DNA of 64,000 nt from CBDBDZ01 sp965204215 (lineage in GTDB: Bacteria > Pseudomonadota > Gammaproteobacteria > Pseudomonadales > GM7GCV1), in the NCBI GenBank assembly GCA_965204215.1, contig CBDBDZ010000013.1:186001-250000 (forward strand), in the 5' to 3' direction. Below are positions 44,521-53,146 of the stretch, one piece after another. Every line of letters begins with the position of its first letter. The stretch's first letter is position 1. The notes beneath the pieces were generated by a model that was not told where the DNA came from, searched no databases, and was given only the letters and a program-made list of their open reading frames with translations. The translations under genes and the position numbers were made by a program.

Positions 44521-44990
44521 AAACCGATTCACAAGTTATAGAGCACCTCAATAAAATATTAGGTAATGAGTTAGTTGCAATTAATCAGTATTTTTTACAT
44601 TCGCGAATGTATAAAGACTGGGGTATGGCGAAATTAGCGGATTACGAATACCATGAATCAATTGACGAAATGAAACATGCTGACCAACTTATTGAAAGAA
44701 TTTTATTTTTGGAAGGGTTGCCGAATATGCAGCACCTTGGGCCTCTGCGAATTGGTGAAAATACTGCCGATATGTTGCTATGTGATTTAGGTTTGGAGTT
44801 ACAAGCTATTCCTGATTTACGCAATGCGATTATTTATTGCGAACAAGTAAGCGATTTTGTCAGTCGTGATTTGTTGCAGTCTATACTGGAATCGGAAGAA
44901 GGGCATGTAGATTGGTTAGAAACTCAACTGGGGTTAATTGATAAAATGGGTATTGAGAATTATATACAGCTACAGAGTCAAACAGACTAA
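44517..44990 (+). CDS. bfr: Bacterioferritin
   Basis: Haem-containing iron-storage protein. 157 residues. Ferroxidase ligands fall at the same numbers as in E. coli Bfr: E18, E51, H54, E94, E127, H130, with the haem ligand M52, so it is the haem-binding, catalytically active type. Convergent with bfd across a seven-pair hairpin. Confidence 0.97.
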   Translation: MKTDSQVIEHLNKILGNELVAINQYFLHSRMYKDWGMAKLADYEYHESIDEMKHADQLIERILFLEGLPNMQHLGPLRIGENTADMLLCDLGLELQAIPDLRNAIIYCEQVSDFVSRDLLQSILESEEGHVDWLETQLGLIDKMGIENYIQLQSQTD

Positions 44991-45008
44991 GTTGCTTTTA
45001 GGCAACTT
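44989..45008. terminator. Hairpin shared by convergent bfr and bfd ends
   Basis: AAGTTGC / GCAACTT with loop TTTTAG; it covers the end of the bfr stop and the last codons of bfd. No long T tract on either side, so termination is only suggested. Confidence 0.5.
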
Positions 45009-45204
45009 GTAATGGAATAAGTTGAGGCTGCCTTAAACTTTGAGCAAGTAATTTTTGGATGTGCCTATCGGCTTGTATACTACAAGAGCCACAATTTTTT
45101 GCTATTCCCAAGTAGTCTTTTATTTCGTTTACCGATTGATATCCATAAGCAATAGCAGTGAGAATATCACTGGATTTGACTTGATTGCATATACAAAGAT
45201 ACAT
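44998..45204 (-). CDS. bfd: Bacterioferritin-associated ferredoxin
   Basis: 68 residues. Four cysteines of the [2Fe-2S] site in the Bfd pattern C-x-C ... C-x-x-C: MYLCICNQV and AKNCGSCSIQ. Reduces haem of bacterioferritin to mobilise stored iron. Two Fur-box-like sites lie upstream, fitting induction by iron starvation. Confidence 0.95.
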   Translation of the reverse strand: MYLCICNQVKSSDILTAIAYGYQSVNEIKDYLGIAKNCGSCSIQADRHIQKLLAQSLRQPQLIPLQVA

Positions 45205-45230
45205 AAGTTACAAACTTGACTCTGTTTAAA

Positions 45231-45278
45231 AATAAGAATAATTCGCATTATACTTTATAATAAGAATGATTGTCAATT
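45231..45278 (-). promoter_or_regulatory. Two Fur-box-like sites upstream of bfd
   Basis: AATAAGAATAATTCGCATTA (45231-45250) and AATAAGAATGATTGTCAATT (45259-45278) both resemble the Fur repeat pattern GATAATGATWATCATTATC; the second is closer. They lie 27-75 bases upstream of the bfd start, where a promoter would be. Confidence 0.7.
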
Positions 45279-45333
45279 GCGATTACTATTATTAGCAAAT
45301 AAAAATTAAATCCAGATTATTCTGGATTTTGCA

Positions 45334-45600
45334 GTTGAATCTGGAATTTACAGTTATTTTCAACCCAAATTATGCATTAGACTTCGTAATGAACACAAAA
45401 ATGGCAATGAAAACAGGTGCTCGCGCAAGAACAATAAACGCAGGCATAGCCACCCTATGGTGAGTATTATTTTTCGAGCAAGCGCCTGTTTTTGAAGTCA
45501 TTATTGTGTGTAATAGATTCCTAATGCATAATTTGGGTTCAAGAAATAATACAAGATATGGTTTGCAGGCAATGGCTGTAACCCTTGACAAAGGCCGTTA
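45334..45600 (+). repeat. Dispersed repeat, family C, copy 2 (interrupted)
   Basis: Left part GTTGAATCTGGAATTTACAG to TTTTCA (45334-45362) and right part AGAAATAATACAAGATATGG to AAAGGCCG (45542-45600) together align with 41937-42030. The 176-bp element and a TCA duplication lie in between. This stretch and the Fur sites fill the 400-base gap from bfd to dddP. Confidence 0.75.
45363..45538. mobile_element. Complete miniature inverted-repeat element (176 bp)
   Basis: Inverted ends ACCCAAATTATGCATTAG and CTAATGCATAATTTGGGT, perfect over 18 bases (19 with the flanking A/T). Flanked by a TCA direct duplication (45360-45362, 45539-45541). Non-coding interior with an inner AGGCG/CGCCT pair. Its ends are the motif found alone at 3712, 20159 and 57394, and in variant form at 9351, 13886, 42158 and 51315. 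Confidence 0.85.
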
Positions 45601-45605
45601 AACCG

Positions 45606-46931
45606 CTAGGTATTTAAAAATTTGTTTTCGAATGGAAACTTTGTTAAATTTTCAAATCCAGTTTCGGTAATAATGATTTGGTCCTCTAATTTAACACCTT
45701 CTTTGCCCCTTACTGCTCCCACATAGGCTTCAACGCAGAGAGCCATACCAGGTACTAATTCGCCGTCATAGCCGTGGTGTTCCAAATCTTCGCGATAGCG
45801 AATGCTCGGGTATTCATCGCACAAACCAACCCCATGCATAATAATACCGTAGCGTTGAGCGCGAAATTCTTCAGGTAGTGGCTGGCTTGCGAGAGTAACT
45901 TCTTCAAAGGACATTCCCGGTTTAAGTATCGACATATTGTACATAATATGCTCATGAGCAATGCGGTACAGATGTTTTTGTTCGGCGCTAGGTTCGCCAT
46001 CGCCCACTAGCCAGGTGCGTGATAAATCGGCACATATTCCATAAGGGCCAATTAAGTCAGTATCTAGCGCCAATAATTCATTGTCTTGCACCATGCGTGG
46101 ACCACATTCCTGAAACCAGGGATTGGTGCGAGGGCCGGATGAAAGTAGACGACATTCTATCCACTCGCCTCCGCGTTTAATATTTTCTGCATGAAGCACC
46201 GACCAAATATCGTTTTCAGTAACACCGGGTAAAATAGCATCTGCCATTAATTGCATAGAGATTTCGGTAGATGCAATAGCACAACGCATGGCATGGATTT
46301 CATCTTCGCCTTTAACTACTCTTGCTATTTCCATAATGGCTTGGCCATCAACCATTTGAATATTTTGGGCATCCAGTGAGCGAAGCCCTGCTATTTCTAT
46401 TTTATCTACCGCTATTTTACGATTGTTGTCGCAATGTTGTTTTAAAATATCGTCAATTTGCTTGGCAAATTCTTGCGCGTGATGTTGCGTTTGATTACCT
46501 GTTTCAAAATAAAAAAATGAAGCTCCACCGCGAACTTCTTTGACAAGAGGGAGATGGTTACTCAAATGCTCACAATTGTGAAAGTCCCACAAAATCATAT
46601 AACCAGTGGCACTTACAAAACAGGCACGAGCATGATTGTGAGTAATCCACACTTGCATATTGGTGGAATCGGTAGCATAGCGAATGTTTAAAGGGTCAAA
46701 TAATAAAACGCCAGCTAACTGATGCATATGAATCTGCTCGACAATACGCTCTAAGCGATAGCCTCGCATTCTTTCCAAATTTGGAATGGTTAAACCTAAT
46801 TGCTCCCACTCAGAAAATGCTAATTGAGTAGGACCAATTTCTACACGATTGTTGTCATCGGGTGTCCCATCCGGTTTGATGGGTTGATTGCGGTAGCGAG
46901 TAGGGTCGATTTTTTTATTTGTGCTATTCAT
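45606..46931 (-). CDS. dddP: DMSP lyase DddP (M24 metallopeptidase fold)
   Basis: Cleaves dimethylsulfoniopropionate to dimethyl sulfide and acrylate. 441 residues. Close to DddP along its length: N-terminal KIDPTRYRNQ, NRVEIGPTQLAFSEWEQLGL, FDPLNIRYATDSTNMQVW, HAENIKRGGEWIECRLLSSG then PRTNPWFQECGPR. The metal-binding set falls at D290, D292, D302, H366, E401 and E416, each exactly five less than the positions I recall for Ruegeria DddP (295, 297, 307, 371, 406, 421). Ordinary Xaa-Pro peptidases or creatinases lack the DddP-specific N-terminal blocks. Divergent from a class II aldolase gene with 52 bases between starts. No signal peptide. Confidence 0.9.
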   Translation of the reverse strand: MNSTNKKIDPTRYRNQPIKPDGTPDDNNRVEIGPTQLAFSEWEQLGLTIPNLERMRGYRLERIVEQIHMHQLAGVLLFDPLNIRYATDSTNMQVWITHNHARACFVSATGYMILWDFHNCEHLSNHLPLVKEVRGGASFFYFETGNQTQHHAQEFAKQIDDILKQHCDNNRKIAVDKIEIAGLRSLDAQNIQMVDGQAIMEIARVVKGEDEIHAMRCAIASTEISMQLMADAILPGVTENDIWSVLHAENIKRGGEWIECRLLSSGPRTNPWFQECGPRMVQDNELLALDTDLIGPYGICADLSRTWLVGDGEPSAEQKHLYRIAHEHIMYNMSILKPGMSFEEVTLASQPLPEEFRAQRYGIIMHGVGLCDEYPSIRYREDLEHHGYDGELVPGMALCVEAYVGAVRGKEGVKLEDQIIITETGFENLTKFPFENKFLNT

Positions 46932-46983
46932 TGGGGGGGAATTGTAGTAGACTTCAGTATTATTTACTGTTTATTAGCGTACT

Positions 46984-47748
46984 ATGTCAATTGTGAAATT
47001 ACACAACCAAGAGCGACACTTACAGGCTAGAATAGACTTGGCTGCTGTATTCAGAATGGCGTATCGTTACAATTGGTATGAAGGCATTGCCAATCATTTT
47101 AGTTTTGCTGTATCGGATAATGGTAAAGAATTTTTAATCAACCCCAATGGACGCCATTTTTCACTCATTAAAGCCAGCGAATTATTACTATTAAATGCTG
47201 AAGACAGCTCAACAATGGATAGGGAGGAGGATGCGCCAGATCCAACAGCATGGGCAATTCACTCAGCCATGCACAGGCAAGTTCCACACGCTTGTTGTGT
47301 ACTTCATGTTCACAGCACTTATGCTACGATTTTATCAACTCTAAAAGATAAAACTTTACCGCCTATAGATCAAAACACCTGTCGTTTTTATAACCGCGTT
47401 GCCATTGACGATGGCTTTGGCGGCATGGGTTTGGGCGATGAAGCGGAGCGCTTGCCCACAGTGTTTAAAGACAAACCTATTTTGCTGATGGGTTCACATG
47501 GCATTATGGTTACAGCACCATCCATCGCCCTGGCGTTTGATGAGTTGTATCATTTTGAGCGCTCTTGCGAAACCTATATTAAAGCGTTGATGACAGGTAA
47601 AGAGTTGGATATACTGAGTCATGAAATTGCCGAAGCGACCATGCAACAGTGGTTAAACTACAATGGAAATGGTCAAAAATATGCTAATAAACTGCTTGAT
47701 GAATGTAAACAAATACTTAACAAAGAAGAACCTGATTATATAGACTGA
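46984..47748 (+). CDS. Class II aldolase/adducin family protein
   Basis: 254 residues. Zinc-binding histidines in VLHVHSTYAT near residue 102, and GSHGIMVTAPS. N-terminal YRYNWYEGIANHFSFAV and NPNGRHFSLIKASELLLL are family features. May cleave a phosphorylated or free sugar, or decarboxylate. Its placement divergent from dddP suggests shared control, but a role in DMSP metabolism is not established. The TGA stop lies within the terminal repeat of a family A element. Confidence 0.87.
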   Translation: MSIVKLHNQERHLQARIDLAAVFRMAYRYNWYEGIANHFSFAVSDNGKEFLINPNGRHFSLIKASELLLLNAEDSSTMDREEDAPDPTAWAIHSAMHRQVPHACCVLHVHSTYATILSTLKDKTLPPIDQNTCRFYNRVAIDDGFGGMGLGDEAERLPTVFKDKPILLMGSHGIMVTAPSIALAFDELYHFERSCETYIKALMTGKELDILSHEIAEATMQQWLNYNGNGQKYANKLLDECKQILNKEEPDYID

Positions 47749-47888
47749 GACCTTTGCAATAAAATTCTTTTACACTCATACTGAGTTATTTTCGTGCTCA
47801 AATGCTCATTTACCATCAGTAAACTCCACTTTAGCGCGCGAAAACGCCTTGTCTGAGAGCAAAATTTTTTTTATTGCAAAGGTCTCAG
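47745..47888. repeat. Family A inverted-repeat element, variant copy 4
   Basis: 144 bp with perfect 20-bp inverted ends CTGAGACCTTTGCAATAAAA. The interior keeps GCTCAAATGCTCATTTACC, TCAGTAAACTCCACTTT and GCCTTGTCTGAGAGC. The half copy at 22011-22083 is of this subtype. Confidence 0.85.
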
Positions 47889-47915
47889 GCTAACTTACTT
47901 TATGAGGAAATGGAA

Positions 47916-49124
47916 ATGAGGAATGCAAAATTCAAAACCTATAGTTGGCAAGGTATTGTTAATGGCCGGAGGCATCGTGGTGAAATTCAGGCTACGACTA
48001 TTTATTTGGCAAAAGCACAACTTATCCAACAAGACATTGCTGTAACGCAAATACGTTTGTCATGGGCAAATTATTTAAAATATGACGCTAAAATATCTAA
48101 CTATCAACTGATACAATTTACCAGGCAGCTAATTCATTTATTGGATGCCGGTTTCCAATTATTGCAGTGCTTGCAGTTGTTAGCAGGTAACCAGCCGAAT
48201 GCCAAATTTAAACATGTTTTAAGTGAGTTATCTGAAAGTATCACGACTAGCAGAAGTATGGCAGACGCCATGCGATCTTACCCAGGAATATTCGATAGTT
48301 ATTATTGCAAACTTGTAGAAGCGGGAGAAATGACAAGTAATTTAGCTATATTTTTACAGCAATGGGTCAATGAGCAGGAGCGATCGGAGCAGTTGAAAAA
48401 GAAAGCAAGAAGCGCTTTAACTTATCCCTGCATGGTAGTGGTAATGGCGCTGGTAGTTTGTTCAGTCATTATGCTTGAAGTTGTACCTACATTTGAGCAA
48501 ACTTATCATCAATTTGATGCCAGTCTCCCCTTCATTACACAGTTAATATTATCTGCTTCCTCATTCTTCAGCATTGCATTAGTCCCTGTTTTAACCATGT
48601 TAAGTGTCAGTGTCAGTTGGCATCTGTACCAATATAAGAACAATGCTAATTGGCGATTGTGCTGTGATAGGCTATTGTTAAAACTACCATTGCTAAACAA
48701 AATTACTTTAATACATGTGCAATCATCATTTGCGCTAAAACTTGCCACTTTACTCGATGCAGGTATTCCACTGGAAAAATCATTGCTATCAATTATTGAT
48801 ATTGAAGGCAACACCGCCATGAAAAAGTCTTGCAGGCAAATTTATCAGCAAATTAATAGTGGTATAAGTTTGCAAAAAGCTATTGGTCAAGCTGAATTTT
48901 TCAATAGTTACAGCTTTCAAATGATAGCTATTGGCGAGGTTTCAGGGCAATTAGTCGATAGCCTCAAACGCTTGGCTGATTATTACGAACAACAATTAAA
49001 CGACACAACCGCACGATTATTATCGTGGTTAGAACCCATGTTGATGTTAGTAGTAGGAACAATGGTTGCCATTATTATTGTGGCAATTTATATGCCCTTA
49101 TTTCAAATTGGTTCAGTGTTTTAG
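47916..49124 (+). CDS. Type II secretion/type IV pilus inner-membrane platform protein (PilC/GspF-like)
   Basis: 402 residues from ATG 47916, with GAGGA about seven bases upstream; upstream in-frame codons run into a repeat. Two GspF domains (about 60-185 and 260-385) and three membrane helices (about 165-190, 215-240, 365-395). Landmarks: FTRQLIHLLDAGFQLLQCLQ, LVEAGEMTSNLAIFLQQW, FALKLATLLDAGIPLEKSL, MIAIGEVSGQLVDSLKRLAD. No pilB, pilD or pilin gene is adjacent; it stands alone between aldolase and cytochrome genes. Confidence 0.88.
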   Translation: MRNAKFKTYSWQGIVNGRRHRGEIQATTIYLAKAQLIQQDIAVTQIRLSWANYLKYDAKISNYQLIQFTRQLIHLLDAGFQLLQCLQLLAGNQPNAKFKHVLSELSESITTSRSMADAMRSYPGIFDSYYCKLVEAGEMTSNLAIFLQQWVNEQERSEQLKKKARSALTYPCMVVVMALVVCSVIMLEVVPTFEQTYHQFDASLPFITQLILSASSFFSIALVPVLTMLSVSVSWHLYQYKNNANWRLCCDRLLLKLPLLNKITLIHVQSSFALKLATLLDAGIPLEKSLLSIIDIEGNTAMKKSCRQIYQQINSGISLQKAIGQAEFFNSYSFQMIAIGEVSGQLVDSLKRLADYYEQQLNDTTARLLSWLEPMLMLVVGTMVAIIIVAIYMPLFQIGSVF

Positions 49125-49168
49125 CCCAGATAAAACTTGCTACAGGGTCTGGGCAAAACTAAACCCGG

Positions 49169-51202
49169 TTAAGGGACAGGTCGAGTAAAAGCACTAAGGG
49201 CATTGCGCAGCAGTGCTGCGTTGGGCTGTCGTTTCAGTGTTTGTTGCAACAAATCTATTGCTTCATTTCTGCGGCCGACTTTATCTAATGCAAGGGCGTA
49301 AGCGTAGCTGTATTGAATGGTATCAGGTTGTAGTTGCCACGCTTTTTGTAAATATTTGTTGGCTTGAGCGTAGTCTTTTTGTCGAACCCACCACAAACCA
49401 AAAGCGTAGTGGTTACGCGAAAGTTTGGGTGAGAGCTTGATGGCTCTTTGCAGGTAAGGCCTGGCTTCTTTATCTCTTCCCCGTTGGTGATAAAAATTTG
49501 CAAGGGATAACAAGGTTTCGGGAAAATCTGCGTTGAAACGCTGGACTTCTTCATATTCGTTCATTAGTTGAATAAATGCGGTTAATTGATCAGGGGGAAC
49601 AAAATTGTCAGGTACAGGAGCTAATAAATCAGCCAGTTGCATTCTTACTGCTTTGACGGGGTCATTGATATAACTTAATAGAAATAGCCGTTGTTCTACC
49701 GGAATAAAACTAATGGCGCGCAATGCGCCAAGACGTATTTCAGGTGAGCTGGATGCCAGGTTTTGATAAGCAATATCAAAACTTTTCTGGCTAGGGCGTT
49801 CTTGTAGTTGCTGTAGTGCAGATGCCTTTAAAATAGTTGCCACATTATTGCTTTTTGCCAGAGCAATCAGTTGTTCTGTTGTACCTTCAATTAAAACAGT
49901 ACCCTTCAACTCAATATTCCATTGTTTAAATTGTTGCTGTGCCCATTTAGCATTTTTATCAGTATGACATTGGTTACATGCGTTAGGAATATGATGCGAA
50001 AGAGTCAAATCAGGGTCAGGAATTCTAAAACTGTGGTCGCGCCTGGGGTCAACTTGCATATAAGTGGTTTCAGGGGCATGGCAGTTAACACATTGTGATC
50101 CTGACTTATCAGTGGCTTTGGTATCGTGGTGATGGTGTTTGGGGGTGTTGTAGGCAGCGCTTTGATGACATTGTAAACAAACGGCGTTACCCTCTAATTT
50201 TAGTTGGGCAGAGTGCGGATTATGGCAGTTACTGCATGTCACGCCTGCTGCATACATTTTGCTTTGTTTAAAGGCATCATAAACATAAACTTCCTCGCGT
50301 ATTTGCCCATTGGCATAGTATAACTGATTATCTATCAGGGGCGATTGATGGGCATTAAAGAAGTTGTGTTCAGTAATATTGCTTACTAAATCACTGCGCC
50401 TGGCATGGCAATGAGCACAGGTTTCTATTTGCTCGGTAGGCAGGTGAGATGTGTTTTGTGCTATGGGGTTATCTGTTATAAATTGCCATTTATCATTGGT
50501 TTTAATGGATTTTGTAAATCCGCTATAAGTTTGTGTGTTATCCGTTTTTTTTACCCACTCTAAATGGTTGCCAGCTGGGCCGTGGCAGGCTTCGCAACCT
50601 ACGTTAATCTCTGACCATTTACTGTTATAGCTATCAGTATCAAAATTATAATTTTTGGAATAATTCGTAGTATGGCAGTTAGCGCAGCGACTATTCCAAT
50701 TAAAAAAAGTACCACTCCAATGCAGTAAGTCCTCGCTGTTGATATTATCATCGGGGTAAAGGTGAAACCAGCGCTGTCCGCCTTCGTTTTTTTTACGGCT
50801 GTCCCAGGCTACGGCTAAGGCTTGAATGCGGCCATCGGGAAATGTAATCAAATATTGTTGCAGGGGGTAAAACCCCAATACGTAATCAATGGAAAAAATT
50901 TCGGTTTTGCCGATTGCGTTTTCGGTGGTGACATAAAATTGATTATCTCTTTTGAAAAACAGTGTTTTTCGGTGGTGATAATTAAATGGTTGATTATTAA
51001 AGTCTCCTAGAACCGTATTGTCAGTGGCTTTATCCATAGCTTTGATGTGGTGTGATTGTTCCCACTGTCGATAGATCGCTTGATGGCATTGAGCGCAAGA
51101 TGTACTGCCAACATAGCCAGAAGCACTAGCTATCGTCCAGTAAAAACCAAAAAAAATTATTGAGCAAGCGATATTTGCTGTTTTGAAAAGTCGATTTATC
51201 AT
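49169..51202 (-). CDS. Octahaem cytochrome c with HEAT-like and TPR domains
   Basis: 677 residues. Signal peptide (about 1-28). Eight CxxCH haem sites: CAQCH, CANCH, CEACH, CAHCH, CSNCH, CLQCH, CVNCH, CNQCH (residues about 35-400), of cytochrome c554/multihaem type. Then a HEAT-like region (about 430-540) and at least three tetratricopeptide repeats (NADFPETLLSLANFYHQRGR, HYAFGLWWVRQKDYAQANKY, YSYAYALALDKVGRRNEAID). Periplasmic electron carrier or reductase with a protein-interaction tail. Such fusions occur in marine proteobacteria; the substrate is unknown. Confidence 0.87.
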   Translation of the reverse strand: MINRLFKTANIACSIIFFGFYWTIASASGYVGSTSCAQCHQAIYRQWEQSHHIKAMDKATDNTVLGDFNNQPFNYHHRKTLFFKRDNQFYVTTENAIGKTEIFSIDYVLGFYPLQQYLITFPDGRIQALAVAWDSRKKNEGGQRWFHLYPDDNINSEDLLHWSGTFFNWNSRCANCHTTNYSKNYNFDTDSYNSKWSEINVGCEACHGPAGNHLEWVKKTDNTQTYSGFTKSIKTNDKWQFITDNPIAQNTSHLPTEQIETCAHCHARRSDLVSNITEHNFFNAHQSPLIDNQLYYANGQIREEVYVYDAFKQSKMYAAGVTCSNCHNPHSAQLKLEGNAVCLQCHQSAAYNTPKHHHHDTKATDKSGSQCVNCHAPETTYMQVDPRRDHSFRIPDPDLTLSHHIPNACNQCHTDKNAKWAQQQFKQWNIELKGTVLIEGTTEQLIALAKSNNVATILKASALQQLQERPSQKSFDIAYQNLASSSPEIRLGALRAISFIPVEQRLFLLSYINDPVKAVRMQLADLLAPVPDNFVPPDQLTAFIQLMNEYEEVQRFNADFPETLLSLANFYHQRGRDKEARPYLQRAIKLSPKLSRNHYAFGLWWVRQKDYAQANKYLQKAWQLQPDTIQYSYAYALALDKVGRRNEAIDLLQQTLKRQPNAALLRNALSAFTRPVP

Positions 51203-51295
51203 TGGGCTGAAATACTAGTACAATATAAGTGAAAAAATGAGTTGAGCTAATGTCTGTGTTATATTGTATTGTGCGGCTTTAACCTGGGTTGAGAC

Positions 51296-51351
51296 TTTTT
51301 TATTGTAAAGGTTTCAGATTATGCAGTAAGTTCCTAGTGCATAATCTGGAA
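51296..51351. repeat. Compound repeat remnant: family A end plus paired ATGCAT motifs
   Basis: TTTTTATTGTAAAGGTTTCAG resembles a family A terminus. It runs into TTTCAGATTATGCA, a 12-base spacer, then TGCATAATCTGGAAA, which are two inverted ATGCAT-type ends forming a near-perfect hairpin. Lies in the 210-base gap between the cytochrome gene and psd. Confidence 0.6.
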
Positions 51352-51413
51352 AATCTTGATGGTCCTCAATTAGAAACCGACTATATGCTAACTTTAGGTT
51401 AGCAACTAGTGTT

Positions 51414-52271
51414 TTAATCGGTTAGGTTACCCAACAATCTTCCCATTTTGACATAAGAACCATGTTTTAGTGAAGGCGCCCAGCTAAGGCTATTTTTAGG
51501 GTAGATAAGGATAACCGTAGAGCCTACATTAAAACGACCCATTTCTTCGCCTTTTTTTAGGGTAATGTTATCGTTGCGATGTCCTTGAAAGCGAATTCGG
51601 CGACCTTTATGCAGTCCATTCCATACCGTTTCAATACCTGATACCACCATCGCTCCGATTAATATCATTAACATTGATGATTGCTTGTCATTGTGTTCAT
51701 AGTTAAATTCGAAAATTAGTCGTTCATTGCGAGTGTATAGTTTAGGTAGAGTATCAGCGGTTGCTGCATTGACTGAAAAATACTTGCCAGGTACATAAAT
51801 ACTTTTATCTAATGTGCCATCAAATGGCATGTGAATTCGATGGTAATCATGAGGCGCCAGATAGATAGTGGCAAAGCGACCATCTTTGTATTTTTGATAC
51901 ATCTGTTCATCTTCTACCAACAATTCATCAAGAGTGTAGTAGTGTGATTTTGCCTGGAGTAAATGCCGAGTTTCAATGTGCCCAATTTCACTGATTTGAC
52001 CATCGACAGGGCAGACTATTTTGTTTTCGCCTGCCGTTAAAGGTCTGGCGTTGGGTTTAAGCTCACGAGTAAAAAAGTCGTTAAAACTTTTATATTCGGC
52101 AACCGTAGTGCGATTGTAGTGGTGAAGGTTGATACCGTAATTCTGGATAAATTTATTGATAAGGTTATTTTTAATCGGGGTAAAGGTAATACGACCAACT
52201 TTACCAGCAACCCAGGTAATTAAGCCTTTAGGTAAAAAATATTGCAGTGTTACAAATTGTTTGGCATCCAT
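51414..52271 (-). CDS. psd: Phosphatidylserine decarboxylase proenzyme
   Basis: Makes phosphatidylethanolamine. 285 residues. Self-cleavage site G-S-T in RFNVGSTVILIYP near residue 250, whose Ser becomes the pyruvoyl group; conserved YNRTTVAEYKSFNDFFTREL, HDYHRIHMPFDG and VGAMVV-like GAMVVSGIET. Inner membrane. Three bases from the sulfurtransferase and near rsgA, the common gammaproteobacterial order. Confidence 0.96.
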   Translation of the reverse strand: MDAKQFVTLQYFLPKGLITWVAGKVGRITFTPIKNNLINKFIQNYGINLHHYNRTTVAEYKSFNDFFTRELKPNARPLTAGENKIVCPVDGQISEIGHIETRHLLQAKSHYYTLDELLVEDEQMYQKYKDGRFATIYLAPHDYHRIHMPFDGTLDKSIYVPGKYFSVNAATADTLPKLYTRNERLIFEFNYEHNDKQSSMLMILIGAMVVSGIETVWNGLHKGRRIRFQGHRNDNITLKKGEEMGRFNVGSTVILIYPKNSLSWAPSLKHGSYVKMGRLLGNLTD

Positions 52272-52274
52272 GGA

Positions 52275-53087
52275 TTAATCACATTCAATGGGGGTATAAT
52301 CAAGATTACCCCATTCATTCCAACTGCCATCGTAAGCTTTAACCTCATAACCCAATAGCATTCCTACCAGCCATGTAAAGCCAGAGCGGTGATGGCTCTG
52401 ACAATAAGTGATTTGAGTTTTGGTTTTATCAAAGCCTAATGACTGCAAATAGCTGTCGGCATCGTTGCGAATGCGCAGGTCGCGTTCAGTATCCATTAGC
52501 GATGTCCATTCGCAGTGAATAGCGCCAGGTATTCGACCCGTTCGCTTAGAATTTGAACGCTTACCTGAATACTCCCTTTCAGATCGAGCATCCCAAAATT
52601 GTATATTGGGATTGTCTAAATTTTCGATAATATAATCAGTTGTGATTCCAACATGTTGTAATGTGGCAGGAGTAAATGGTAGTTGCGCTTTGCTGCTTAG
52701 AATACTTTGTTCATTGTTTGAATAAGAGCTATTTGCCCAAGCATGTAACCCACCATTAAGATATGCCCAATTATCGTGTCCCAAGCAGTCCAGTGTCCAT
52801 AAAAATCGACCCGCCCAGCCGCCGCCTTCATCATCTAAAGCCACGATTAATTGTGTTGGGTGATAATGAATTTGTTGTAACAAAGCATTAATTTTTTCAA
52901 TGGCAGGCAATTTGTTGGGAAATGGTGCTTCACCGTTCAACAGTGCTGAAACAGGAATATTAACTGAACTCGAAATGGTAACCTTGCTATGGTTTTCTGC
53001 GCTACTAAAATCAACAATAACAGGAGGTGTTTCGCTTTTAATGAGTGATTGTAGTTGTTGGGGTTCGAGTAGTTTGTGTGAGTTCAT
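52275..53087 (-). CDS. Thiosulfate/3-mercaptopyruvate-type sulfurtransferase (two rhodanese domains)
   Basis: 270 residues from ATG 53087; the longer frame would need a TTG. Two rhodanese domains: an inactive N-terminal one (about 5-125) and a C-terminal one with WDARSEREYSGK, GRIPGAIHCEW and the active-site loop CQSHHRSGFT (Cys near residue 228). The CQSHHRS loop is a variant of rhodanese CxxxxR. Moves sulfane sulfur; could serve tRNA thiolation or cyanide detoxification. Same operon as psd. Confidence 0.88.
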   Translation of the reverse strand: MNSHKLLEPQQLQSLIKSETPPVIVDFSSAENHSKVTISSSVNIPVSALLNGEAPFPNKLPAIEKINALLQQIHYHPTQLIVALDDEGGGWAGRFLWTLDCLGHDNWAYLNGGLHAWANSSYSNNEQSILSSKAQLPFTPATLQHVGITTDYIIENLDNPNIQFWDARSEREYSGKRSNSKRTGRIPGAIHCEWTSLMDTERDLRIRNDADSYLQSLGFDKTKTQITYCQSHHRSGFTWLVGMLLGYEVKAYDGSWNEWGNLDYTPIECD

Positions 53088-53146
53088 ACTGTTCTTGGTT
53101 TCGAGGCACAAATTATATAAAAAGAAGCCGTATTAACCTATAAAAG

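Noticed and set aside
47874..47915. An N-terminal extension of the PilC-like protein
   Set aside because: It begins with TTG inside a repeat element, while ATG 47916 has a good ribosome binding site and gives the usual length.
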